Source: Pseudomonadota bacterium
GTDB lineage: Bacteria > Pseudomonadota > Gammaproteobacteria > Burkholderiales > Rhodocyclaceae
DNA: 7,894 nt
Reading direction: 5' to 3'
Assembly (NCBI GenBank): GCA_021811225.1
Contig: JAJZPJ010000122.1
Span: 1-7,894 of the forward strand
Notes under the pieces: generated by a model
Database searches by the model: none
What the model was told of the DNA's origin: nothing
The model's input: only the letters and a program-made list of their open reading frames with translations
Shown: in pieces, positions 1 to 5,979 of the stretch
Layout of the letters: each line of letters opens with the position of its first letter
Numbering within the stretch: position 1 is the stretch's first letter
Program-made: the position numbers and the translations under genes

Positions 1-27
1 ACTGTCCGTATTCATGACGATCACCAT
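1..27 (-). CDS. 5' end of an unidentified gene, cut by the left edge
   Basis: Nine codons are visible (MVIVMNTDS) before the window ends. The start at 27 is chosen because AGGGAG (35-40) lies seven bases upstream, which is an excellent Shine-Dalgarno placement. A second in-frame ATG at 15 has a poorer upstream sequence. The pattern M-x-x-V-[IM]-N-T-[ND]-S loosely recalls the start of flagellins (M-A-x-V-I-N-T-N), but nine residues cannot establish a family, and no sigma-28-type promoter was found upstream. Product unknown; only the existence of a translation start is supported. Confidence 0.55.
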
Positions 28-34
28 TTTCGGT

Positions 35-40
35 CTCCCT
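35..40 (-). promoter_or_regulatory. Shine-Dalgarno AGGGAG for the left-edge gene
   Basis: AGGGAG on the minus strand, seven bases before the ATG at 27. It is among the clearest ribosome-binding sites in the window and is the main reason to believe a gene starts here. Confidence 0.6.
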
Positions 41-62
41 GAAATTGGGCACCACACTTGAT

Positions 63-212
63 CTAACGGACGAGCGCTGAAAAGGTTGAGCCGTCCGGGA
101 AATAATTTTCCCCGTCCGGGCGTGCCCTGCTGAACAGACCGGTGCGCGTCGTCGCCCAGCCGAGAAAAATGACGATGTCGATGGGACCGGTGACGGACAG
201 GATATTCAGCAT
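63..212 (-). pseudogene. N-terminal relic of an AEC (auxin efflux carrier) family transporter
   Basis: A 49-codon frame starts at ATG 212 (inside the last codons of ampG, whose TGA is at 206-208) and stops at TAG 63-65. Its first 30 or so residues (MLNILSVTGPI..., ...TRTGLFSRA) match the usual start of AEC-family permeases, which open with M-L-x-I-L-x-I-T-G-P-I, a hydrophobic first helix and then GLFS[RK]A. After GLFSRA the resemblance ends and the remaining 19 residues are polar and unlike the family. Neither other frame restores an AEC-like continuation. Intact members are about 300 residues, so this is read as the surviving 5' tip of a deleted gene once co-transcribed behind ampG. The Asp in TGPID, inside the first helix, is also unexpected. 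The family match is from recall of the conserved N-terminus. Expression as a small membrane peptide cannot be excluded. Confidence 0.6.
91..120. repeat. Paired CCGTCCGGG direct repeats around an AT-rich inverted repeat
   Basis: CCGTCCGGG occurs at 91-99 and again at 112-120, a 21-base period (two helical turns). Between and overlapping them is the inverted repeat GGGAAAtaatTTTCCC (97-112). The AT-rich core stands out from the GC-rich surroundings. The block lies inside the degenerate tail of the AEC relic and upstream of the left-edge gene, so it could be an operator for that gene. No regulator is recognised. Confidence 0.4.
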
Positions 213-1486
213 GAACGACGCTCTTCCGTCGACCGGTTCTTCCAGGGCGCGACGGCGGGGAGCAGCAGCATGCCCGGCAGGGCGAGCGCGGCGCAGAGCA
301 GGAAGAAGCCGAGCCAGCCCAGGCGGTCGACCAGCAGGCCGGCGGTGGAATTGACGAAGGCGCGCGGCACCGCGGCCAGGCTGGTGAATAGCGCGAGCTG
401 GGTGGCGGTGTAGAGCGGATGGGTGGAACGGGCGATGAAGGCGACGAAGGCGGCGGTGCCCAGACCGACGCCGAGCGCCTCGGCGCCGATCACCGCCGCC
501 AGGGCCAGCAACTGGGGCGCGCCGATCGCCGACTGCGGCCCGGCCCAGGCCAGCGCGGCGAAGCCGAGGATGGACAAGAGCTGCACCGCGCCGAACAGCC
601 ACAGCGCGCGGTTGATGCCCAGCCGCACCATCCACAGGCCGCCGGCCAAGCCGCCGATCACCGCCGGCCACAGCCCGGCGTTCTTGGCCACCAGGCCGAT
701 CTCGGTCTTGGTGTAACCCATGCCCAGATAGAAGGGCGTGGCCAGCGCGGTGCACAGGCTGTCGCCGAGCTTGTAGAGGAAGATGAAGGCGAGGATCAAC
801 AGCGCCCGGCGCAGCCCGGCGCGGCCGATGAATTCGCGGAAGGGCAGGACCACCGAATCGCGCAGCGTCCTTGCCGGACCGGCGGCGATCGCCGGCTCGC
901 GCACGGCGAGCGTCATCGCCATGCCCGGCAGCATGAACAGCGCGGTGATCCAGAACACCTGCGACCAGGGCAGCCGGTCGGCCAGGATCAGCGCGAGCGA
1001 GCCGGGCACCAGGCCGGCGATGCGGTAGGCATTGACGTGCACCGAGTTGCCCAGGCCCAGCTCGGCGTCGGGCAGGATCTCGCGGCGGAAGGCGTCGAGC
1101 GCGATGTCCTGGGTGGCCGAGAGCAGCGCGATCAGGAGCAGCAGCGCCACGATGGATTCCAGGTCGGCTCGCGGCGACAGGCCGCCCAGGCCGCCGATGC
1201 TCGCGAGCAGCCCCGCCTGCGCCGCCAGCATCCAGCCGCGGCGGCGGCCCAGACCCCCGGGCAGCGGATAACGGTCGGCCAGCGGCGACCAGAGGAACTT
1301 CCAGGTGTAGGGCAGCTGGATCAGGGTCATGGCGCCGATCGCCTTCAGGCTCACGCCCTGGGTGTAGAGCCAGGCCGGCACCAGGTTCAACAGCAGGTAG
1401 AGCGGCAGGCCGGAGGAGAAACCGGTGAACACGCAGATCAGCATGCGCCGCGTGAACAAGACACGCAGCCAGGGCGGGAGGGTCAA
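206..1486 (-). CDS. ampG: AmpG-type muropeptide/signal transducer MFS permease
   Basis: A 426-residue inner-membrane protein of the major facilitator superfamily that resembles AmpG, the carrier importing anhydromuropeptides from the periplasm for cell-wall recycling. Family marks are GFSSGLP (residues 22-28), KFLWSPLADRY (63-73), the cytoplasmic loop GRRRGW (80-85) and SATQDIALDA (123-132), with multiple hydrophobic segments along the chain. It is shorter than E. coli AmpG (491 residues). The start is TTG at 1486, four bases after the metW stop; it gives an N-terminus aligning with E. coli AmpG (LR[VI]), while the next ATG (codon 15) would cut into the region before the first helix. There is no strong Shine-Dalgarno, so coupling to metW translation is likely. 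Being last in metX-metW-ampG, it should share the metX leader control. Other MFS substrates are possible; AmpG is inferred from similarity. Confidence 0.86.
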   Translation of the reverse strand: MTLPPWLRVLFTRRMLICVFTGFSSGLPLYLLLNLVPAWLYTQGVSLKAIGAMTLIQLPYTWKFLWSPLADRYPLPGGLGRRRGWMLAAQAGLLASIGGLGGLSPRADLESIVALLLLIALLSATQDIALDAFRREILPDAELGLGNSVHVNAYRIAGLVPGSLALILADRLPWSQVFWITALFMLPGMAMTLAVREPAIAAGPARTLRDSVVLPFREFIGRAGLRRALLILAFIFLYKLGDSLCTALATPFYLGMGYTKTEIGLVAKNAGLWPAVIGGLAGGLWMVRLGINRALWLFGAVQLLSILGFAALAWAGPQSAIGAPQLLALAAVIGAEALGVGLGTAAFVAFIARSTHPLYTATQLALFTSLAAVPRAFVNSTAGLLVDRLGWLGFFLLCAALALPGMLLLPAVAPWKNRSTEERRSC

Positions 1487-1490
1487 GCCG

Positions 1491-2077
1491 CTAACCCCGG
1501 GTGATGCGGTACACGGCCAGGCTGCCGAGGAAATTCTGCTCCTCGGTGATCAGCCGGCCCTCGTCGAACACCCTGCGCTCCTTGACCGCGATGTTGCGCT
1601 TGGCGCAGAAGGCGTCGAAGTCGTCGATGGTGCACAGGTGGATGTTGGGCGTGTCGTACCACTGGTAGGGCAGGCCTTCGGACACCGGCATGTGGCCCTG
1701 GAGGATGTCCATCCGGTGCTTCCAGTAGCCGAAGTTGGGGAAGGACACCACCGCCTCGCGGCCGACGCGCAGCATCTCGTAGACGATCGCCTCGGTGTGG
1801 CGCATCGCCTGCAGCGTCTGCGACAGCACCACGTGGTCGAAGGAGGCGTCCTCGAAGCCCGAGAGCCCGGCCTCCAGGTCGCTCTGGATCACGTTCATGC
1901 CGTTCTTTACCGCCGCCAGCACGTTGGCGTCGTCGATCTCGATGCCGTAGCCGCGGGCGCCGCGCGCCTCGATCAGCAGCTTCAGCAGCGCGCCGTCGCC
2001 GCAGCCCAGATCGAGCACGCGCTCGCCCGGCTGCACCCAGCTGGCGATCACCTGGAAGTCGGGGCGGTCGCGGGTAT

Positions 2078-2081
<4 letters not shown>
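1491..2081 (-). CDS. metW: Methionine biosynthesis protein MetW
   Basis: A 196-residue class I SAM-dependent methyltransferase-fold protein of the MetW family. The SAM-binding motif I VLDLGCGDG is at residues 22-30, the acidic end of strand 2 is in GIEID (46-50), and further Rossmann positions are SDLEAGL (67-73) and SQTLQAM (87-93). Family hallmarks such as SFPNFGYW (113-120) and the FLGSLAVYRI terminus are present. The length is normal for the family. The ATG overlaps the metX stop as ATGA (2078-2081), indicating translational coupling. MetW is known to be required with MetX for efficient homoserine acylation in several proteobacteria; its own catalytic activity is not settled. Cytoplasmic. 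Regulation is expected from the riboswitch ahead of metX. Confidence 0.95.
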
Positions 2082-3208
<1,127 letters not shown>

Positions 3209-3215
3209 TCACCGC

Positions 3216-3252
3216 AAAAAGAAAAACCCGGTCGGCGAAGCGGGACCGGGTT
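3216..3252 (-). terminator. Intrinsic terminator in the metX leader (riboswitch expression platform)
   Basis: A perfect 9-bp stem AACCCGGTC / GACCGGGTT encloses a 10-base loop and is followed by TTTTTCTTTTT (3216-3226, partly shared with the stem). The T-tract ends 8 bases before the metX ATG at 3208. This is a strong intrinsic terminator by structure. Because it sits between the SAM-II aptamer and the gene, it is read as an attenuator giving premature termination when SAM is bound. It would also stop transcripts running out of ptsI. Confidence 0.93.
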
Positions 3253-3253
3253 G

Positions 3254-3310
3254 CCCTCGCTTTAGCCGTATTTATCAAGCGCCCGCAAGCTGATTTTTCA
3301 AATCGGCGCC
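3254..3310 (-). ncRNA. SAM-II (SAM-alpha) riboswitch aptamer upstream of metX
   Basis: The minus-strand RNA shows the compact SAM-II layout. The P1 5' arm GGCGCC (3310-3305) pairs with GGCGCU (3283-3278) in six base pairs including one G-U. GAUUU (3304-3300) follows the 5' arm directly. After the 3' arm come UGAUAAAU (3277-3270) and GGCUAAA (3267-3261). These blocks and their order match the known metX/metA SAM-II aptamers, which carry GAUUU, UGAUAAAU and GCUAAA. A pseudoknot is possible between loop CUUGC (3289-3285) and GCGAG (3260-3256). The aptamer is followed within two bases by the intrinsic terminator. SAM-II is a repressive switch for methionine genes, so high SAM should lower metX-metW-ampG expression. 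Termination as the mechanism is inferred from the adjacent hairpin. Confidence 0.88.
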
Positions 3311-3316
3311 GACGGA

Positions 3317-3345
3317 AAATTAACCCGGAGCGGGGAAAAAGTCAA
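3317..3345 (-). promoter_or_regulatory. Candidate sigma-70 promoter for metX-metW-ampG
   Basis: TTGACT (3345-3340) matches the -35 consensus at five of six bases and is followed after 17 bases by TAATTT (3322-3317), an imperfect -10; TTAATT or GTTAAT, one or three bases earlier, are alternatives. Seven bases beyond the -10 the predicted start falls at about 3310, exactly the first base of riboswitch stem P1. That agreement supports the call. A second TTGAC lies ten bases upstream as part of a tandem repeat. Confidence 0.62.
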
Positions 3346-3360
3346 ACCCGGTCAAACCCG
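3341..3360 (-). repeat. Tandem CGGGTTTGAC duplication between ptsI and the metX promoter
   Basis: Two exact, adjacent copies of the 10-mer CGGGTTTGAC begin two bases after the ptsI stop codon. The promoter-proximal copy supplies TTGAC of the presumed metX -35 element. Across the junction they form GACCGGGTTT (3353-3344), identical to the 3' arm of the metX leader terminator (3233-3224). Confidence 0.7.
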
Positions 3361-3361
3361 C

Positions 3362-5101
3362 TCAGGCCGCGTTGAGCTTCAGCAGCATGCCCAGCAGGCG
3401 CGCCGGATCGTCCTGGCGCAGCAGGCGGGCGACGCGGCCGCGCAGCAGCGAGTAGTCGCTCTTCATCACCTGCTGCTTGATTTCGAGCAACTGCGCCGGA
3501 TGCATCGAGAACTGGGTGAGGCCCATGCCGAGCAGCAACCGGGTCAGCGACGGGTCGCCCGCCATCTCGCCGCACACCGCCACCGGCAGGCCGGCGCGTC
3601 GGCCCGCGGCGATGGTCATCGCGATCAGGCGCAGCACCGCCGGATGCAGCGGATCGTAGAGATAGGCCACCGACTCGTCGGTGCGGTCGATCGCCAGCGT
3701 GTACTGGATCAGGTCGTTGGTGCCGATCGAGAGGAAATCCAGGCGCTTCAAGAAGGGCCCTAGCGCCAGCGCCGCGGCGGGGATCTCGATCATGCCGCCG
3801 ACCTCGATGCGCTCGTCGAACTTCACCTTGGCCTCGGCCAACTGCGTCTTGGCCAGCGAGAGCATCACCAGGGTCTGCTCGATCTCGTGGGCGTGCGCCA
3901 GCATCGGCACCAGCAGGCGCACGCGGCCGTAGTGCGAGGCGCGCAGGATGGCGCGCAACTGCACCAGGAAGAGCTGCGGCTCGGCCAGGCAGTAGCGGAT
4001 CGCGCGCATGCCCAGCGCCGGATTGGTCTCGATCCGGGCGGCGGCGCGCATGCCGCGGGTGACCTTGTCGGCGCCCAGGTCGAGGCTGCGGATGGTCACC
4101 GGCTTGCCCGGCAGCGCCTTGACCACCGAGCGATAGGCCTCGAACTGCTCGTCCTCGCTCGGCGAGTCGCCGCGGTTCATGAACAGGAACTCGGTGCGGA
4201 ACAGGCCGACGCCGTCGGCATCGACCTCCCTGACCTTGTCGATGTCCTGCGGCAGCTCGATGTTCACCGACAGGTCGATGGACTCGCCGTCGAGGGTCAC
4301 CGCGTGCGCCGTCTTCAGGCGCTGGAGCTTGCTGCGCTCCAGCTCCAGCTCGGCCTTGCGCAGCCGGAATTCCTCCAGCACGCGCTGGTCGGGCGCGACG
4401 ATCAGCACGCCGCGCGTGCCGTCCACGATCAACAGCTCGTCTTCCTGGATCAGGCTGCGGGCGTGGTGCAGGCCGACCACCGCGGGAATGGCCAAGCTTC
4501 TGGCGACGATGGCGGTGTGCGAGGTGGCGCCGCCGACGTCGGTGACGAAGCCGCCGATCTTGAGCTTCTTGAACTGGATGGTGTCGGCGGGCGAGAGGTC
4601 GTGGGCGACGATGATCAGCTCCTCGTCGCGGCCGCGCCGGCTGAGCTTGCGGCGATGGCCGAGCAGCACCCGGAGCACCCGCTCCACCACCTGGACGATG
4701 TCCTGCTTGCGCTCGCGCAGGTAGGCGTCCTCGATCTCGTCGAACTGCGCGGTGATCTGCTCCAGCTGCTGCACCAGCGCCCATTCGGCGTTGCAGCGCC
4801 GCTCGCGGATCAGCTGCCGCGGCACCTCGGCCAGCAGCGGATCGGTGAGGATCATGGCGTGCAGATCGACGAAGGCGGAGAGCTCCGCCGGCGCCCCGAG
4901 CGAGGCGCCGGCCTCGATCTTGAGCGTGTCCAGCTCGCTGCGCACCGCGCCGAGCGCCGCATCGAAGCGGGCGAGCTCGGCCTCGACGTCGCGCTCCTTG
5001 ACCTGGTACTGCGCCACCTCCAGCGTGGCGTGCGAGATCAGGCTGGCGCGGCCGATGCTGATGCCCGGCGAGACCGCCAAGCCGTGCAGGACGAAGCTCA
5101 C
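3362..5101 (-). CDS. ptsI: PTS enzyme I (phosphoenolpyruvate-protein phosphotransferase)
   Basis: Enzyme I takes phosphate from PEP and passes it to HPr. The 579-residue product is normal length (E. coli 575). The N-terminal HPr-binding and phosphohistidine domains run to about residue 240, with the phosphorylated His195 in GGATSHTAIVARS. The C-terminal PEP-binding TIM barrel shows GVGLFRTEFLFMNR (297-310), SIGTNDLIQYTLAIDR (458-473) and the catalytic Cys510 in VCGEMAGD. All key residues are present. The start is GTG at 5101, with GAGG seven bases upstream; no other start codon occurs in this frame between it and the HPr gene. The gap to the HPr stop is 58 bases, bridged by a 21-codon open frame whose TGA overlaps this GTG (GTGA). 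Cytoplasmic. With no EIIB/EIIC beside it, a regulatory role is likely. Confidence 0.97.
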   Translation of the reverse strand: MSFVLHGLAVSPGISIGRASLISHATLEVAQYQVKERDVEAELARFDAALGAVRSELDTLKIEAGASLGAPAELSAFVDLHAMILTDPLLAEVPRQLIRERRCNAEWALVQQLEQITAQFDEIEDAYLRERKQDIVQVVERVLRVLLGHRRKLSRRGRDEELIIVAHDLSPADTIQFKKLKIGGFVTDVGGATSHTAIVARSLAIPAVVGLHHARSLIQEDELLIVDGTRGVLIVAPDQRVLEEFRLRKAELELERSKLQRLKTAHAVTLDGESIDLSVNIELPQDIDKVREVDADGVGLFRTEFLFMNRGDSPSEDEQFEAYRSVVKALPGKPVTIRSLDLGADKVTRGMRAAARIETNPALGMRAIRYCLAEPQLFLVQLRAILRASHYGRVRLLVPMLAHAHEIEQTLVMLSLAKTQLAEAKVKFDERIEVGGMIEIPAAALALGPFLKRLDFLSIGTNDLIQYTLAIDRTDESVAYLYDPLHPAVLRLIAMTIAAGRRAGLPVAVCGEMAGDPSLTRLLLGMGLTQFSMHPAQLLEIKQQVMKSDYSLLRGRVARLLRQDDPARLLGMLLKLNAA

Positions 5102-5163
5102 GCCGCCGCCTCTGCACGGGCCGCCGCGGCCGCCGGCCGCGCAGTGAGGATTGGTGCGGTCAT
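5098..5163 (-). CDS. Possible 21-codon bridging peptide between HPr and ptsI
   Basis: A short frame starts with ATG 5163, overlapping the HPr stop as ATGA, and ends with TGA 5100-5098, overlapping the ptsI GTG start as GTGA. It therefore fills the intercistronic gap exactly. A good Shine-Dalgarno (GGGGAGGGG, inside the end of the HPr gene) precedes its ATG. The peptide begins MTAPILTARP and is then mostly alanine with two acidic/basic residues, so it has no recognisable domain and may be non-functional in itself. The arrangement would let ribosomes re-initiate from HPr through to enzyme I, a possible translational-coupling device. High GC favours chance open frames, so reality as a protein is uncertain. 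Confidence 0.35.
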   Translation of the reverse strand: MTAPILTARPAAAAARAEAAA

Positions 5164-5429
5164 TGCCCCTCCCCGAACTTGTCGGCGATCAGCGCCAGCA
5201 GCGCCGTCATCGCCTCGTCGGCGCGCTCGCCCTCGGTCTCGATCATCACGTGCGAGCCCTTGCCGGCGGCCAGCATCATCACCCCCATGATGCTCTTGGC
5301 GTTGATGCGCCGGCCGTTCCTCTCCATCCACACCTCGCAGGGAAAGCTGCCGGCGAGCTGGGTGAGCTTGGCCGAGGCGCGCGCGTGCAGGCCCAGCTTG
5401 TTGACGATCTCGGTCTCGACCCTGGGCAT
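5160..5429 (-). CDS. ptsH: Phosphocarrier protein HPr
   Basis: This 89-residue cytoplasmic phosphocarrier receives phosphate from enzyme I on His15, visible in KLGLHARASAK, and passes it to EIIA. Ser46 lies in the conserved NAKSIMGVMML segment, the site recognised by HPr kinase/phosphorylase in organisms that have HprK, so dual control is possible. The length is typical of HPr. The ATG at 5429 follows the EIIA stop by five bases with only a weak Shine-Dalgarno, suggesting translational coupling. Symbol given by orthology; some genomes name this gene ptsH or npr-like. Confidence 0.96.
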   Translation of the reverse strand: MPRVETEIVNKLGLHARASAKLTQLAGSFPCEVWMERNGRRINAKSIMGVMMLAAGKGSHVMIETEGERADEAMTALLALIADKFGEGQ

Positions 5430-5434
5430 GGGTC

Positions 5435-5824
5435 TCAGTGCTTGAGCATGTTGATGATGCCGTCGCGGCCGCCGGCGACGGTCTTGGTCACCAGGGTCTT
5501 CATGTCCTTCTCGCGATAGTTGAGCGCGCGCAGCAGCATCGGCAGATTGACTCCGGCCACGCCCTCGATGCGCCCGGGTTCGAGCAGCTTCAGGGCGACG
5601 TTGGAAGGGGTCGCGCCGAAGATGTCGGTGAGCACCAGCACGCCGCGGCCCTTATCGACGAACTGCACCATGTCGCGCGCCAGGGGCAACGCGTCGAGCG
5701 GATCGTCCTGCGCCGACAGGCCGAGCTGGGCGATCTGCGCCGGCCGCTTGTTGAGGACGTGGCAGGCGCACTGGATCATCGACTCGCCGAGGCTGGCGTG
5801 GGTGATGAGGAACAGACCGATCAT
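5435..5824 (-). CDS. PTS system mannose-family EIIA protein
   Basis: A 129-residue single-domain EIIA of the mannose/fructose/sorbose (EIIA-Man) family. The N-terminal strand ends in LITHASLGES with the predicted phosphorylated His9. TDIFGATPSN (66-75) and GVNLPMLLRAL (91-101) are the other conserved family segments. ATG 5824 is chosen because family members begin just here (MIGLFLITH); the open frame continues further upstream through the spacer and overlaps gshB, but that part is not EIIA-like. The Shine-Dalgarno is weak. No EIIB or EIIC domain is fused or adjacent within the window, so the protein is probably a terminal phosphoacceptor or regulator rather than part of a sugar transporter. 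The cluster with HPr and enzyme I five bases downstream and beyond supports one transcript. Confidence 0.93.
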   Translation of the reverse strand: MIGLFLITHASLGESMIQCACHVLNKRPAQIAQLGLSAQDDPLDALPLARDMVQFVDKGRGVLVLTDIFGATPSNVALKLLEPGRIEGVAGVNLPMLLRALNYREKDMKTLVTKTVAGGRDGIINMLKH

Positions 5825-5861
5825 TGGGTGCTGGCGCTTTCGGCAAATCTGGAATGGCGTC

Positions 5862-5867
5862 ATTGTA
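5862..5867 (-). promoter_or_regulatory. TACAAT -10-like element ahead of the EIIA gene
   Basis: TACAAT (5867-5862) sits in the gshB-EIIA spacer and would place a start near 5855, about 30 bases before the EIIA ATG. The position 17 bases upstream (CACGGC) is a poor -35, so the element may need an activator or may be chance. It suggests the PTS genes can be transcribed apart from gshAB. Confidence 0.4.
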
Positions 5868-5908
5868 GCCGAAGGCCGGCCCCGGCCGTGCGCGGCAGAT
5901 GGCTTCGC

Positions 5909-5944
5909 CTGCGGCTCGCAGCGACCCCCTTGCCGTCCTACGGC
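5909..5944. repeat. REP-like pair of short palindromes in the gshB-EIIA spacer
   Basis: Two small hairpins lie ten bases apart: CTGCG-GCT-CGCAG (5909-5921) and GCCGT-CCT-ACGGC (5932-5944). A third short one, GGC-TTC-GCC, abuts at 5901-5909. Immediately to the left, near 5871-5887, is the GC palindrome GGCCGGCCCCGGCC. No T-tract follows on the minus strand, so these are not an obvious terminator for gshB. Clustered short palindromes in a spacer resemble repetitive extragenic elements, but only one copy is visible here. Confidence 0.4.
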
Positions 5945-5979
5945 GACTTCCTCCGGAGTGGGCGCAACGACGATGCGGG

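Noticed and set aside
419..1504. Long plus-strand open frame opposite ampG
   Set aside because: Gln/Arg/Gly-rich shadow of a membrane-protein gene; no domain seen.
3328..3363. Hairpin GAGCGGG/CCCGCTC just after the ptsI stop as a dedicated ptsI terminator
   Set aside because: The arms pair well, but the loop is 22 bases, the T-run lies in the loop rather than after the stem, and it covers the metX -35; the terminator at 3216-3252 is a better candidate.
3887..5290. Very long plus-strand open frame opposite ptsI and HPr
   Set aside because: It is antisense to strongly conserved ptsI and HPr genes; its Gln/His/Val/Asp/Ala-rich product is the typical reverse-frame shadow in GC-rich DNA and matches no family.
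5871..5887. GGCCGG/CCGGCC palindrome as a gshB terminator
   Set aside because: Effective loop is very small and no T-tract follows on the minus strand; base composition alone can give it.
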